From an uncultured Porphyromonadaceae bacterium (GTDB taxonomy: Bacteria; Bacteroidota; Bacteroidia; Bacteroidales; Muribaculaceae): DNA of 64,000 nt. Where the stretch lies: the NCBI GenBank assembly GCA_947177685.1, contig CAMWVE010000011.1, forward strand, positions 1 through 64,000, in the 5' to 3' direction. Shown here one piece after another: positions 17,319 through 26,650 of the stretch. The notes beneath the pieces were generated by a model. It did not search any database. It saw nothing but the letters and a program-made list of their open reading frames with translations, and was not told the DNA's origin. A program made the translations under genes and the position numbers. The stretch's first letter is position 1; each line of letters begins with the position of its first letter.

Positions 17319-17328
17319 GCTAACCGTT

Positions 17329-18348
17329 TTAGTGTGCTGCTTGGAATTCGTTGAGGAAACGGACGTCGTTCTCGGAGAACATGCGGAGGTCTTTTACCTG
17401 ATATTTGAGGTTGGTGATACGCTCGATGCCCATGCCGAGTGCGAATCCCTTGTAACGGCGTGAGTCGATGCCGCAGGAATCAAGCACATTGGGGTCGACC
17501 ATGCCGCAACCGAGGATTTCCACCCATCCGGTATGCTTGCAGAATGAGCAACCCTTACCACCGCAGAGATTGCATGAGATATCCATCTCAGCCGAGGGCT
17601 CGGTGAAGGGGAAGTAGCTTGGGCGCAGACGAATCTGAGTGTCAGGACCGAACATTTCGCGGGCGAAGTAGAGCAGCGTCTGACGCAGGTCAGCAAATGA
17701 CACCTCCTCGTTGACATAGAGCGCTTCCACCTGATGGAAGAAGCAGTGTGCGCGCGCTGAAATTGCCTCGTTGCGGTAGACACGTCCGGGGCAGATTATT
17801 CTGATGGGGGGCTTGGTAGCCTCCATGACACGAGTCTGAACCGATGAGGTGTGGGTGCGGAGCAGCACATCCGGTGAACGCTGAATGAAGAAGGTGTCCT
17901 GCATGTCGCGCGCGGGATGATCGGCAGCGAAATTGAGCGACTCGAACACATGCCAGTCATCTTCGATTTCCGGACCTTCAGCCACGGAGAACCCGATTTT
18001 GCGGAAAATATCGATGATTTCCTCGCGGACAATGGAGAGCGGATGGCGTGAACCGAGACGGATGTCCGAAGCCGTGCGGGTCAGGTCAATACCCTCGCAG
18101 TCAGTGTCGGCACTCAGCAGTGCCTCGCGCAATGAGTTGATACGGTCAGTTGCAAAATTCTTCAACTCGTTGATTGCCTGACCGATTACACGTTTCTGAT
18201 CAGCAGGAACAGAGCGGAAGTCATTCATCAGGAGCGACACTTCGCCCTTTTTGCTGAGATATTTGATTCGGAGAGCCTCCACTTCCTCAGGTGTGGAAGC
18301 GGTGAGCTGTTCTATTTCAGACTTTAGGCTGTTGATTCTATCTAACAT
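17329..18348 (-). CDS. pheS: Phenylalanyl-tRNA synthetase alpha subunit
   Basis: The 339-residue PheS is the catalytic subunit of the tetrameric class II enzyme. Residues 1-85 form the N-terminal coiled coil; the catalytic core has motif 2 (CFFHQVEALYVNE) and motif 3 (ALGMGIERITNLKY). A Cys-rich insertion with CNLCGGKGCSFCKHTGW is normal in many PheS proteins. The start at 18348 fits the family (LDRINSLKSEIE); the reading frame open to 18492 would run through the promoter. A TATCTTTG box lies at 18370-18377. pheT is not adjacent. Confidence 0.96.
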   Translation of the reverse strand: MLDRINSLKSEIEQLTASTPEEVEALRIKYLSKKGEVSLLMNDFRSVPADQKRVIGQAINELKNFATDRINSLREALLSADTDCEGIDLTRTASDIRLGSRHPLSIVREEIIDIFRKIGFSVAEGPEIEDDWHVFESLNFAADHPARDMQDTFFIQRSPDVLLRTHTSSVQTRVMEATKPPIRIICPGRVYRNEAISARAHCFFHQVEALYVNEEVSFADLRQTLLYFAREMFGPDTQIRLRPSYFPFTEPSAEMDISCNLCGGKGCSFCKHTGWVEILGCGMVDPNVLDSCGIDSRRYKGFALGMGIERITNLKYQVKDLRMFSENDVRFLNEFQAAH

Positions 18349-18400
18349 AATTCTTTGCGATAATAATTGCAAAGATACAAAGAAATTTCTGAATAAATTG

Positions 18401-18408
18401 TAATTTTG
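18401..18408 (+). promoter_or_regulatory. -7 box of tilS
   Basis: TAATTTTG matches the Bacteroides -7 element and lies 7 nt before the tilS ATG at 18416; no convincing -33 box is seen. The divergent pheS -7 box is at 18370-18377. Confidence 0.45.
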
Positions 18409-18415
18409 CAATGAA

Positions 18416-19738
18416 ATGAACAGTTTTGAGCAGAGAGTAAGCGATTTTATCGCCAGAGAGATAAAAACGGACCCGCGGAAAGGCAAAATCATTGTCGCAC
18501 TCAGCGGGGGTGCCGACTCCGTGGCTCTGCTTGCCGCAATGGTGGCGCTCGGCTATGATTGCGTGGCAGCTCACTGCAACTTTCACCTGCGCGGAGAGGA
18601 GAGCGACCGTGACATGGCTCATGCCCGGCTGATTGCCGAAAAGCTTGGGGTGCCGCTGGAACTGACTGATTTCGACGTGGAAGCGCGTATGGCAGCCACG
18701 GGGGAATCAATGGAAATGGCATGTCGCGAACTGCGCTACGACCGGTTCGCCGAACTGAAAAAAGCGTATCAGGCACAGGCTGTGGCTACGGGGCATCATT
18801 TGGAGGACAATGTGGAAACAATGCTGATGAATATGCTGCGGGGAGCAGGCGTGCGTGGTGCCTCAGGCATCTCGCCTCGCGGAAGCCGTCGCATAAGTCC
18901 GCTGCTCGAAATGACCAAGCGTGAAATCTTGGACTATATGGTTGACAAGGAGTTGACATACGTCACGGACAGCAGTAACCTCAGTTGTGACATAAGCCGT
19001 AACCGTCTGCGTCATGGCGCACTTGAACTGTTAGAACATGATTTCCCCGGCGCGATGCAACGGTTGGGACGCTCGCTCGGCAACTTGCGTGAGGATGTCC
19101 GTCTGATGGACGCCGCTGTGGGGGAATGGCGCCGGAAATATATTGCCGGCGACCGGCTGTTAACCCACAGTCTGCGCGGGCAGGAAGATGGCGAAGGGAT
19201 ACTCTTTGCCATGCTCAAGCCGTTAGGATTCAAACGCGATCAGACCGATGCCATTCTGACCGCCCCCCCGGGCAGCCGTTTCATAGCAGGCGACCGGATG
19301 ATTGTCATTAACCGCACATACGCCCTGCTGCAAGAGGCGGAAAGCGGACCGATGGAACCGATAAAACTATATTCGCTTACTGACCCTAACCCTTATTTTA
19401 CGGCAGAACTGATTGACCCGGAGGATTTTGCGCCTGTGCGAGACAACGGAACCATTTACTTCGACCTCGACAAGCTGCCGGAGGGAGCCGTATGGGAACT
19501 GCGTGCGTGGGCTGAAGGTGACCGCATGGAACCCTTCGGCATGAAAGGACGCTCGAAACTGATTTCCGACATTTTCAACGATGCCAAGGTTGAGAGCAAA
19601 GCGAAAGCTACCACCCCGGTTCTGACATGCAATGGCACAATTGTATGGCTGCCCGGATTACGGGCAGGCAACCACTTCAAGGTTGACAGCAAAACCACCC
19701 GAATCGTGTGCCTGAAAATGATTAAAACCCAAGCATAG
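18416..19738 (+). CDS. tilS: tRNA(Ile)-lysidine synthetase
   Basis: The 440-residue enzyme converts the wobble cytidine of tRNA-Ile(CAU) to lysidine, allowing AUA decoding. The PP-loop motif VALSGGADSVAL lies at about 27-38, followed by HCNFHLRGEESDRD and the TGHHLEDNVETMLMNMLRG signature. The C-terminal TilS domain carries MEPFGMKGRSKLISDIFND near 380-400. Length is full. It is divergent from pheS and convergent with folB, with about 29 nt between stop codons. A strong -7 box so near the ATG suggests a nearly leaderless transcript. Confidence 0.94.
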   Translation: MNSFEQRVSDFIAREIKTDPRKGKIIVALSGGADSVALLAAMVALGYDCVAAHCNFHLRGEESDRDMAHARLIAEKLGVPLELTDFDVEARMAATGESMEMACRELRYDRFAELKKAYQAQAVATGHHLEDNVETMLMNMLRGAGVRGASGISPRGSRRISPLLEMTKREILDYMVDKELTYVTDSSNLSCDISRNRLRHGALELLEHDFPGAMQRLGRSLGNLREDVRLMDAAVGEWRRKYIAGDRLLTHSLRGQEDGEGILFAMLKPLGFKRDQTDAILTAPPGSRFIAGDRMIVINRTYALLQEAESGPMEPIKLYSLTDPNPYFTAELIDPEDFAPVRDNGTIYFDLDKLPEGAVWELRAWAEGDRMEPFGMKGRSKLISDIFNDAKVESKAKATTPVLTCNGTIVWLPGLRAGNHFKVDSKTTRIVCLKMIKTQA

Positions 19739-19767
19739 GGAACGCCGGCTCAAAAGATTAGAACCCA

Positions 19768-20118
19768 TCACCATGTGTGGGTAAAGGCTGCGTTCTCTAC
19801 CCGTGCGGGGAAAGGGGGTGTGATTTTGGCAATGGTTATGAGTCCGCCGGTGACAGAAGGGAAGCTATCGGTCAAGGCGGTTTTGAGTCGATAAGCCACA
19901 TGTTCCAATGTTTTTGACGGAACTGCCATTACATCTTTAACCACCTCATATATAACGGCGTAGGAGATGCCGTCGGCAATATCGTCGCTTTGCATCACGG
20001 CGCTCATATCGGCTTGCAGATGCACAGTAACCTCAAACAGATTGCCCACTTTCTGCTCCTGCGGCATGACTCCGTGACGGGCATATATACGGAGCTTATT
20101 CAGCTGTACACAGTCCAT
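19768..20118 (-). CDS. folB: Dihydroneopterin aldolase
   Basis: The 116-residue protein matches FolB: N-terminal LNKLRIYARHGVMPQEQKVGNLFEVTVHL and the YAVIYEVVKDVM segment with the catalytic tyrosine/glutamate region. It cleaves 7,8-dihydroneopterin to 6-hydroxymethyl-dihydropterin in folate synthesis. It begins 3 nt after the bioD stop, placing a folate gene at the end of the biotin operon. The catalytic Lys is present in the TIAKITPPFP segment near the C-terminus. Confidence 0.9.
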   Translation of the reverse strand: MDCVQLNKLRIYARHGVMPQEQKVGNLFEVTVHLQADMSAVMQSDDIADGISYAVIYEVVKDVMAVPSKTLEHVAYRLKTALTDSFPSVTGGLITIAKITPPFPARVENAAFTHTW

Positions 20119-20121
20119 GAT

Positions 20122-20754
20122 TCAGAAGCGTGGAACAAACAAAAGTTCAGTATCAGGAAGATTGCGGCTGACATAGCGGGCTATGAATCCGCGGGTATCT
20201 TCGGCAATAAGCTTATCAGTGTCAAGATGCTCACTGTAAAGGATATAAGGGATGGAAATGTTGCGACTGCGCAGCGCTTCAATCGAAAGAATAGTGTGAT
20301 TTATGGAACCCAACTTGGAGTTAGTGACAAGTGCGCATGGCAGATTGCGCGATGCTATATAGTCGATTGTAAAAAATGTGTCGGTGACGGGGACCATCAG
20401 CCCGCCGGCACCCTCCACAAGCACAACATCATACTTGGCAGCAAGCTTCTCAGTGGCTCTGTCAATAGCCGAAAGGTCGATTTCCTTGCCATCGATGCGA
20501 GCAGCGAGCTGTGCCGACGCCGGGTAACTGAAAATTACCGGGGCTGTGGTGTGGTCCACATCGTCAGGGTAAGGCTCCACTTTCATCAGTTCGCGATGCT
20601 TGGCGATATCCTCAGAATAATCAGTATTACCGGTTTGTATAAACTTCTGAGTGATAACGGTTTTACCCTTTTTGAGAAATTGAGTGGCAAGCCACGCGGT
20701 GGCGTAAGTCTTACCGGCATCAGTGTCTATGCCCGAAACGAATATAGTGCTCAT
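20122..20754 (-). CDS. bioD: ATP-dependent dethiobiotin synthetase
   Basis: The 210-residue enzyme makes dethiobiotin from 7,8-diaminopelargonate, CO2 and ATP. The modified P-loop GIDTDAGKTYA is at about 7-17, and the VEGAGGLMVPV motif near 115 is diagnostic. Length fits the short single-domain form. The gene overlaps bioGC by 4 nt and is followed after 3 nt by folB. No bioB is found in the window, so the last step of biotin synthesis must be encoded elsewhere or missing. Confidence 0.94.
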   Translation of the reverse strand: MSTIFVSGIDTDAGKTYATAWLATQFLKKGKTVITQKFIQTGNTDYSEDIAKHRELMKVEPYPDDVDHTTAPVIFSYPASAQLAARIDGKEIDLSAIDRATEKLAAKYDVVLVEGAGGLMVPVTDTFFTIDYIASRNLPCALVTNSKLGSINHTILSIEALRSRNISIPYILYSEHLDTDKLIAEDTRGFIARYVSRNLPDTELLFVPRF

Positions 20755-22130
20755 AATTTTCTGAATATCATGTAGATGGGGTTATATGTGAGAGTAGGCT
20801 TCGCCGGTAGCATCCGCATCAGCTTTCTGGCGTTGTTGACATCCCCGGCACTGCGATCAACCGCATTTACTCCGGTGAGTGAAATATGCTCGAGCAGTTG
20901 TCGGGGCGAGTTGAATTCCAGCGTCACCGAGTCGCATCGTGAGGCTATCATAGTCATCAGGTCGCTGACACACTCCGCATACCAATCGCCGGAGCGATAA
21001 TTCAGCGAAGAACCGGTTATGTCACTTATCTCGTGGAAAGTTCCGGGTGCGAAAGTTGCGATTGCAAGTATGCCTCCGGGACGCAGGGCAGAGGCACAAT
21101 CCGCGAGGAAACGGCGCTGTGAATTGAACCACTGAATGGTGGAGGCTGTCAGGATTATGTCATAACATTCCTTTTTCCCGGCAATGAACCGTTCGGCGTC
21201 TGCCGTGATAATCTCACCTGTAAAATTGCAGCCTGAACTGCGTAGAATTTCTGTCAGAGTAGCGCTGTCAGCAAGGTCAACAGCAGTGATTGAAGCCGGG
21301 CAGTCGTCGCAGTAAAGACGTGTCAGAAATCCGGTTCCGATTCCTACCTCCAGCAGTTGCCTGTCACGAACCGAGATGCTGTTCTCGGTTAATAAATCGA
21401 TCAGTGCGGAAGCCATTTGGCGTTGCACGGCAGCATGCGCCTCATAGGTTTCAGCTTTTCGCGTAAAGCTCTGTGCGACAATCTTTTTATTAACAATTTC
21501 AGTGTCAAGTAATTTCTGAAAATCGATGCCGTGAGCACCTTTCTCAATCACCGTGGGATGAAACTTTTCCCAGCTTTTAAGCTGGTTTGCAAGGGGAATA
21601 ATCAGGTCGGAAGCGCCGATGAAAACCTTGTCCCAGCACTCTTTCGGACTATCGAAAACGGTGTCGCCCATCACCCGCAGTTCATCGGCAAGCTCGCTGA
21701 GAGGTCGCGCAGGCAAATGAGTGAAAAAATCGGGAAAAACGTCCTCCGGGAATACTCTTTTATAAAACGACAGAAGTGTTGCTTCAGAGAGTCGGCGCAG
21801 TGTCAGAGCATTATAAGGCTTGGGCAAACCGCGCTGATTATCAACACCTTGCGCGGTGCCATTGACAGCTATACGAATCTCCTCGTCGCCGGTCAGCAAG
21901 CGGTTTGCCACAGCTACTCCGAACGACCATGCCACTAACGCCACTGAGTCATATTGCCCGAAAACCCCGGTGTACAATTCCGGCTCCACGGTGCGGTAAT
22001 CGTAAAAAAGATATATGTCATAACCGCTTTTACGCAGGTTGCCGAACGGCTTGCCGTCCATAGCCCACCCGGCAAAGAAGGCGATTGCTGAGCGATTACC
22101 TTCCTCTCTGTGTATCAATTCCCTACGCAT
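20751..22130 (-). CDS. BioG-BioC fusion: pimeloyl-ACP methyl esterase and malonyl-ACP methyltransferase
   Basis: The 459-residue protein joins two biotin enzymes. Residues 1 to about 210 are a DUF452/BioG alpha/beta hydrolase with the nucleophile in VAWSFGVA (Ser69) and a late His in EKGAHGIDF. From about 215 on it is BioC, an SAM-dependent methyltransferase with motif LLEVGIGTGFLTRLY. BioC methylates malonyl-ACP to start pimelate synthesis on the fatty-acid machinery; BioG removes the methyl group when the chain is complete. It overlaps bioF by 16 nt and bioD by 4 nt. Order is BioG at the N-terminus, so one polypeptide opens and closes the pathway. Confidence 0.9.
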   Translation of the reverse strand: MRRELIHREEGNRSAIAFFAGWAMDGKPFGNLRKSGYDIYLFYDYRTVEPELYTGVFGQYDSVALVAWSFGVAVANRLLTGDEEIRIAVNGTAQGVDNQRGLPKPYNALTLRRLSEATLLSFYKRVFPEDVFPDFFTHLPARPLSELADELRVMGDTVFDSPKECWDKVFIGASDLIIPLANQLKSWEKFHPTVIEKGAHGIDFQKLLDTEIVNKKIVAQSFTRKAETYEAHAAVQRQMASALIDLLTENSISVRDRQLLEVGIGTGFLTRLYCDDCPASITAVDLADSATLTEILRSSGCNFTGEIITADAERFIAGKKECYDIILTASTIQWFNSQRRFLADCASALRPGGILAIATFAPGTFHEISDITGSSLNYRSGDWYAECVSDLMTMIASRCDSVTLEFNSPRQLLEHISLTGVNAVDRSAGDVNNARKLMRMLPAKPTLTYNPIYMIFRKL

Positions 22131-23260
22131 TGCTTCAACACAGTTTTAAGATAATCGAGTTGCTCCGGTTTAATAGCGGCATTGAGGCTGAAACGGAGCC
22201 GCTCCGTACCTGCCGGAACTGTCGGGGTCCGTATCGGCAACACAATTATATCATGCTCAGCCAAACGTGCCGACAACTCCACCGCACGCCTTGCATCGCC
22301 TATCATCAGCGGTTGAATATGGCTTGCGACAGGAGTCTGTCCGAACTCACCGAGGATATCACTCAACTGAGTTGCAAGCTGTTGTAATCGGGCACGCGCT
22401 ACGTCATCATCCGCCATCCGCTCCACCATCAGTTGTGACCAGCGCACCTGAAGGGGTGAAAGCGATGTTGAGAAAATGAAACTGCGGGCACGGTTCAGCA
22501 GAAATTCACGCAACCGGGGGCTAACGACTGCGAATGCACCGTAAGAAGCAAGTGCCTTACCCAATGTAGCCACCGTAACATCAACCATTTCAGGGTGTTG
22601 CGTCTGCGCCACAAAACCGGCGCCATGGCTACCGCATACGCCGAAAGCATGCGCCTCGTCAACATAGAGATGAATACCGGGGAACTCTCGCTTCAGTTCT
22701 ATAAGCGCTTCTATATCAGCCGAATCGCCATCCATACTGTACACCGATTCCACCACCACCCATATAATTTTGCCGGTGGGGTGATACTGTGTTAGCAGTC
22801 GACGCAGTTCCGAAAAATCATTATGGGCGAAACGAATCATTTTGGCGCGTGAGAGCATAATGCCGTCAATGATGCTTGCATGAACGAGCTTGTCAGCTAA
22901 CACGATTGAAGAACGGTCGGCAACCGCGCCGAGTATTCCGGCATTTGCGTGATAGCCACTGTTGAACAGAAGCACCCGCTTGCCCGGATAAAGCGTCTCC
23001 AGAGTATGCTCCAGACCCTCATATTCCCTCTGGGCAGAAGCAAGGAGCCTCGATGCCGAAGATGTCATGAGGGTACTGAGCAATTCCGGGTGAGAATCCG
23101 CAAAATCAGATAGAGTCAACGAGCCGTAGCCCAAATAATCATTGGTAGAGAGGTCAATCACTCCCCTACCCTGACGGTCTGCAGGAATCGAGCGCAGATT
23201 GCCACCTGCGGCAAGACTCTCCAACACATCGGAATAATATCTGTCAGCTCCGCTGTCCAT
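22115..23260 (-). CDS. bioF: 8-amino-7-oxononanoate synthase
   Basis: The 381-residue PLP enzyme condenses pimeloyl-ACP (or -CoA) with L-alanine. The alpha-oxoamine synthase pattern is clear: DLSTNDYLGYGS near the N-terminus, LFNSGYHANAG, DEAHAFGVCGSHGAG, and the PLP-lysine in TLGKALASYGAF. Length is typical. It starts 3 nt after bioA and its 3' end overlaps bioGC by 16 nt, consistent with coupled translation of a single operon. Confidence 0.95.
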   Translation of the reverse strand: MDSGADRYYSDVLESLAAGGNLRSIPADRQGRGVIDLSTNDYLGYGSLTLSDFADSHPELLSTLMTSSASRLLASAQREYEGLEHTLETLYPGKRVLLFNSGYHANAGILGAVADRSSIVLADKLVHASIIDGIMLSRAKMIRFAHNDFSELRRLLTQYHPTGKIIWVVVESVYSMDGDSADIEALIELKREFPGIHLYVDEAHAFGVCGSHGAGFVAQTQHPEMVDVTVATLGKALASYGAFAVVSPRLREFLLNRARSFIFSTSLSPLQVRWSQLMVERMADDDVARARLQQLATQLSDILGEFGQTPVASHIQPLMIGDARRAVELSARLAEHDIIVLPIRTPTVPAGTERLRFSLNAAIKPEQLDYLKTVLKQCVGN

Positions 23261-23263
23261 CCA

Positions 23264-24568
23264 CTATGGCTTTATTATTTCCAACATGTTGGAAATCAAG
23301 AATCTGAGATCATCATCCGATATGATATACGGAGGCATGATATAAACGTTTCTGCCGAACGGACGAACCCATATTCCACGCTTGACACACTGTTTCTGAA
23401 ACTCGCCCACATCGACCGGTTCCTTCATCTCCACCACGCCGATGGCTCCGATGGTGCGCACGTCAGCCACGTTTTCATATCCGCGGGCAGGCTCCAGACC
23501 TTCGGCTATCAGTTTGTTAAGGTGTGAAATACGGTCAGCCATATCCCCTTCAGAGAGGATGTCAAGCGACTCATTGGCAATGGCACATGCAAGCGGATTA
23601 GCCATGAAAGTGGGTCCGTGCATCATAACGCCAGCCTCACCGTTGGAAATTGTGTCAGCCACCTCACGTGTAGTCAACACGGCAGCCGAAGTGAGGTAAC
23701 CGCCAGTAAGCGCCTTGCCTATGGTCATTATGTCAGGTTCCACTCCTGCCCATTCCCATGCGAACAGTTTGCCGGTGCGCCAGAACCCGGTGGCTATCTC
23801 ATCTAAAATCAGATAGATGGAATAGCGGTCGCACAGACGGCGTACTTCCCGCAGATACTGCGGATGGTAAAACCACATGCCGCCGGCACCCTGCACGATA
23901 GGTTCAAGTATCATTGCGGCAATTTCCGATGAATGCTCCTTCAGAAGCGATTCGAGAGGCTCGATGTCAGCGGGGTTCCATTCACCGTCGAAACGTGAGC
24001 GGGGCTGCGGAACAAAATATCGAACCGGAAGAGCGGGACCGAAAGCTCCATGCATTCCTGTCACCGGGTCGCAAACGCTCATGGCATTCCATGTGTCGCC
24101 ATGATAGCCTGAACGGATGGTCACGAAATTGGTTCGGTTATGGTCGCCTGTGCGTGAAATGGATGCCTGCACAGCCATTTTCATTGCCACCTCGACTGCA
24201 ACCGAGCCGGAGTCAGCATAAAAAATATTGTTCATGGAAGGAGGCGCCATAGCAAGCAACTTCTTCCCCAGTGATATAGCAGGCTCATGGGTAAGACCGC
24301 CGAACATAACATGCGACATTTTGCGGAGCTGATTTTCGGCAGCACGGTTCAGACGCGGGTTGTTGTAACCGTGACAGGCGCACCACCACGACGACATACC
24401 GTCGACAAGCGCGGTGCCGTCAGTCAGGTAAATACGCACACCCTCGGCACGGTCCACCTTGTAGGTGGGCAGAGGGTTGACGGTTGATGTATATGGGTGC
24501 CAGAGATGGTCACGGTCGAAACTGTCATGAACCTGTTCGGGCACGTTTTTTTCAGTTTTCATACTCAT
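23264..24568 (-). CDS. bioA: Adenosylmethionine-8-amino-7-oxononanoate aminotransferase
   Basis: This is a class III PLP aminotransferase that converts KAPA to DAPA using SAM as amino donor. The N-terminus has the BioA signature DHLWHPYTS, followed by [18 protein letters not shown], the [11 protein letters not shown] motif, and the PLP-lysine in [12 protein letters not shown]. It is the first gene of bioA-bioF-bioGC-bioD-folB. I place the start at 24568 (or 24562) because the frame further upstream to 24610 runs through the promoter. The -7 box is 11 nt from this ATG, so the mRNA leader is very short. Confidence 0.94.
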   Translation of the reverse strand: MSMKTEKNVPEQVHDSFDRDHLWHPYTSTVNPLPTYKVDRAEGVRIYLTDGTALVDGMSSWWCACHGYNNPRLNRAAENQLRKMSHVMFGGLTHEPAISLGKKLLAMAPPSMNNIFYADSGSVAVEVAMKMAVQASISRTGDHNRTNFVTIRSGYHGDTWNAMSVCDPVTGMHGAFGPALPVRYFVPQPRSRFDGEWNPADIEPLESLLKEHSSEIAAMILEPIVQGAGGMWFYHPQYLREVRRLCDRYSIYLILDEIATGFWRTGKLFAWEWAGVEPDIMTIGKALTGGYLTSAAVLTTREVADTISNGEAGVMMHGPTFMANPLACAIANESLDILSEGDMADRISHLNKLIAEGLEPARGYENVADVRTIGAIGVVEMKEPVDVGEFQKQCVKRGIWVRPFGRNVYIMPPYIISDDDLRFLISNMLEIIKP

Positions 24569-24579
24569 AAAATAGAGTG

Positions 24580-24611
24580 CAAAATTAGGAAAACCGCAAT
24601 GAAAAAGCAAA
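24580..24611 (-). promoter_or_regulatory. Promoter of the biotin operon
   Basis: On the minus strand TTTG (24608-24611) and TAATTTTG (24580-24587) are 20 nt apart, a full consensus match. A 40-nt repeat hairpin lies immediately upstream. I see no BirA-like operator. Confidence 0.7.
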
Positions 24612-24635
24612 TTTTGAGCTTACTTTGATGCTAAC

Positions 24636-24675
24636 GACCCCGTTCCCCAACCTTAACAAATTGGGGAACGGAGTC
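24636..24675. repeat. Solo hairpin of the MITE-like repeat family
   Basis: GACCCCGTTCCCCAA (24636-24650) and TTGGGGAACGGAGTC (24661-24675) pair over 15 bp with one mismatch around a 10-nt loop. The arms match the ends of the larger elements at 54761-55008 and 56774-57126, so this looks like the two ends of such an element joined together. Confidence 0.65.
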
Positions 24676-24682
24676 TAAAATC

Positions 24683-24722
24683 AAGAAGGTGCGTCAAAAT
24701 CTACATTCTGAAGCACCTTCTT
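24683..24722 (-). terminator. Terminator of grpE-dnaJ
   Basis: AAGAAGGTGC (24683-24692) and GCACCTTCTT (24713-24722) form a perfect 10-bp stem with a 20-nt loop. On the minus strand it lies 21 nt after the dnaJ stop and ends CTTCTTGATTTT. Confidence 0.7.
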
Positions 24723-24743
24723 ATATGGCAATATCTTGCTTAA

Positions 24744-25922
24744 TTATTCAAATATGTGGCGCAATTTGCTGAACAACCTCTTTTTGGTTGACTCGTCAGG
24801 AGTGATGTCAGGTTGTCCTTTGAGCGACTCAAACGCCTGTTTTTCAGTATCGTTGAGCTTTTCTGGGATAAACACCATGATGTTGATAAGCTCATCGCCG
24901 GCAGCTCCACCCTGAGTTGAGGGGAGACCTTTGCCACGCATGCGGAGAACCTTGCCGGGTTGGGTACCCGGAGCGATTTTCAGTCGCGCACGTCCGGTAA
25001 TAGTAGGCACTTCCACCGAACCGCCGAGGGCAGCCGTAGGCAGGTCAAGCATCAGGTTGTAAATCACATCCTGACCGTCACGGATCAGTTCCGCATCCTT
25101 GATTTCCTCAACTACAACAAGTAGATTGCCGGGTACGCCATTAGCACCGGGGCGGCGCGGATAGTTACCTTTGCCGCGAACAGTGAGGACATCACCGTCA
25201 GCAACGCCGGCAGGAATCTTAATGGTCACCACGCTATCCTTGCGCTCCACACCTTCGCCATGACAGTAAGAACAGGGGGTTGAGATAATCTTGCCATCGC
25301 CGTGACAGGTGGGGCATACTTCCTCTGAAACCATCTGACCGAACATGGTGTTGGCAACCTGTTCGATTGTTCCTGATCCATGGCAGGTGGGACATGTGGT
25401 AAATGCGGTGCCATCCTTGGCTCCTGTGCCGTTACAGTGGGTACACTTCTCGTAAACAGGGATTTTGAGAGTTTTGGTGACACCCTGCGCTATGTCAGCG
25501 AGGGTGAGTTTCACCTTTATGCGCAGGTCGCTACCTTTCTTAGCCTGCGGACGACGTGAGCGACCGCCTGTTGCGCCACCCCACTGACCGCCGAAGCGAC
25601 CTCCGAAAATATCACCGAACTGGCTGAAAATATCCTCCATGGACATTCCTCCGGTAGAGTAGAATCCACCGCCGCCTTGTCCGCCACCGAAGCCCTGAGG
25701 ACCCATGTTGTGACCGAACTGGTCGTATTTGCTACGTTTATCATCATCGGAAAGGACATCATAAGCCTCGGCAGCCTCCTTGAACTTCTCCTCGGCAGCT
25801 TTGTCGCCGGGATTCTTGTCAGGGTGGTATTTGATAGCCAGCTTACGATAAGCCTTCCTTATTTCATCCTTGGTCGCCTTTTTGTCGACGCCAAGCACTT
25901 CATAGTAATCACGCTTGCTCAT
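24744..25922 (-). CDS. dnaJ: Chaperone DnaJ
   Basis: The 392-residue co-chaperone stimulates DnaK ATPase and delivers unfolded substrates. The J domain (1-70) has the HPD motif in [10 protein letters not shown]. Residues 75-130 are the Gly/Phe region. The four zinc-binding repeats are complete: [24 protein letters not shown] and CSYCHGEG. The C-terminal substrate domains follow. It begins 20 nt after grpE; dnaK is not in the window. Confidence 0.97.
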   Translation of the reverse strand: MSKRDYYEVLGVDKKATKDEIRKAYRKLAIKYHPDKNPGDKAAEEKFKEAAEAYDVLSDDDKRSKYDQFGHNMGPQGFGGGQGGGGFYSTGGMSMEDIFSQFGDIFGGRFGGQWGGATGGRSRRPQAKKGSDLRIKVKLTLADIAQGVTKTLKIPVYEKCTHCNGTGAKDGTAFTTCPTCHGSGTIEQVANTMFGQMVSEEVCPTCHGDGKIISTPCSYCHGEGVERKDSVVTIKIPAGVADGDVLTVRGKGNYPRRPGANGVPGNLLVVVEEIKDAELIRDGQDVIYNLMLDLPTAALGGSVEVPTITGRARLKIAPGTQPGKVLRMRGKGLPSTQGGAAGDELINIMVFIPEKLNDTEKQAFESLKGQPDITPDESTKKRLFSKLRHIFE

Positions 25923-25942
25923 AATAATCAGAGTTATTTAGA

Positions 25943-26524
25943 TTATTGACCCACAGCCACTTTAGCATGACGTAACACCTTGTCATTAAGCGTGTAGCCC
26001 TTTGCTACGGTGTCAATTATTTTTCCTTTTTTCTCTTCGTCATCAACCGGCACAAGGGCTATCGCCTCGTGATATTCAGTGTCAAACTGAGCATTTTCAG
26101 TGGGAATTTCCTTCACACCGTTCTGTTCGAGATATTTAACGAACTTATTGTAAATCAGCTGCATACCCTCCTTAACCGATTCTGCGTCAGAGCTGGCGCT
26201 GATTGCTTCCAGACCACGTTCGAAGTCATCGACAATAGGGAGCAGACCTTTGAGAACCGATTCGGCAGCATTTTTCAGCAAATCGGCACGTTCACGCACG
26301 TTACGTTTGCGGAAATTGTCAAACTCAGCCATCAGGAACAGGTATTCCTTTTTCTGATTCTCGAGCTGGTTCTGTGATTCCGCCAATGCGTTTTTCAATG
26401 TTTCAAGTTCGCCGCCTTCTTCTTCATCTTCAACGGCAACATCATCAATTTCAGGAGCATCCACCGGTTGTTCGTGGATTTCCATTTCCTGATTTTCCTC
26501 GTTGTTATGTTTTTTATGGCTCAT
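25943..26524 (-). CDS. grpE: Nucleotide exchange factor GrpE
   Basis: The 193-residue GrpE has an acidic N-terminal tail (about 1-45), a long coiled coil (LETLKNALAESQNQLENQKKE and on), the conserved LFLMAEFDNFRKRN segment, and a C-terminal beta domain (HEAIALVPV, VAKGYTLNDKVLRHAKVAVG). It resets DnaK by exchanging ADP for ATP. It is followed by dnaJ after 20 nt. A TATTTTTG box at 26580-26587 is a possible -7 element; I do not find a CIRCE or clear heat-shock operator. Confidence 0.95.
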   Translation of the reverse strand: MSHKKHNNEENQEMEIHEQPVDAPEIDDVAVEDEEEGGELETLKNALAESQNQLENQKKEYLFLMAEFDNFRKRNVRERADLLKNAAESVLKGLLPIVDDFERGLEAISASSDAESVKEGMQLIYNKFVKYLEQNGVKEIPTENAQFDTEYHEAIALVPVDDEEKKGKIIDTVAKGYTLNDKVLRHAKVAVGQ

Positions 26525-26650
26525 ATATGTGTAAGTTTTTTATTCGTTTTACAATGTTTCCTGCACTGTTGATTCATAGCAAAAATATTGCCAAACTATG
26601 TCCGGCAGGAAGTTATTTTATATGAGTAACAAAAAAACAGGCTATTCCGT

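Noticed and set aside
16935-17328. Fluoride riboswitch before crcB
   Set aside because: Only 10 nt separate pheS and crcB, too short for the aptamer, and none is seen in the pheS leader.
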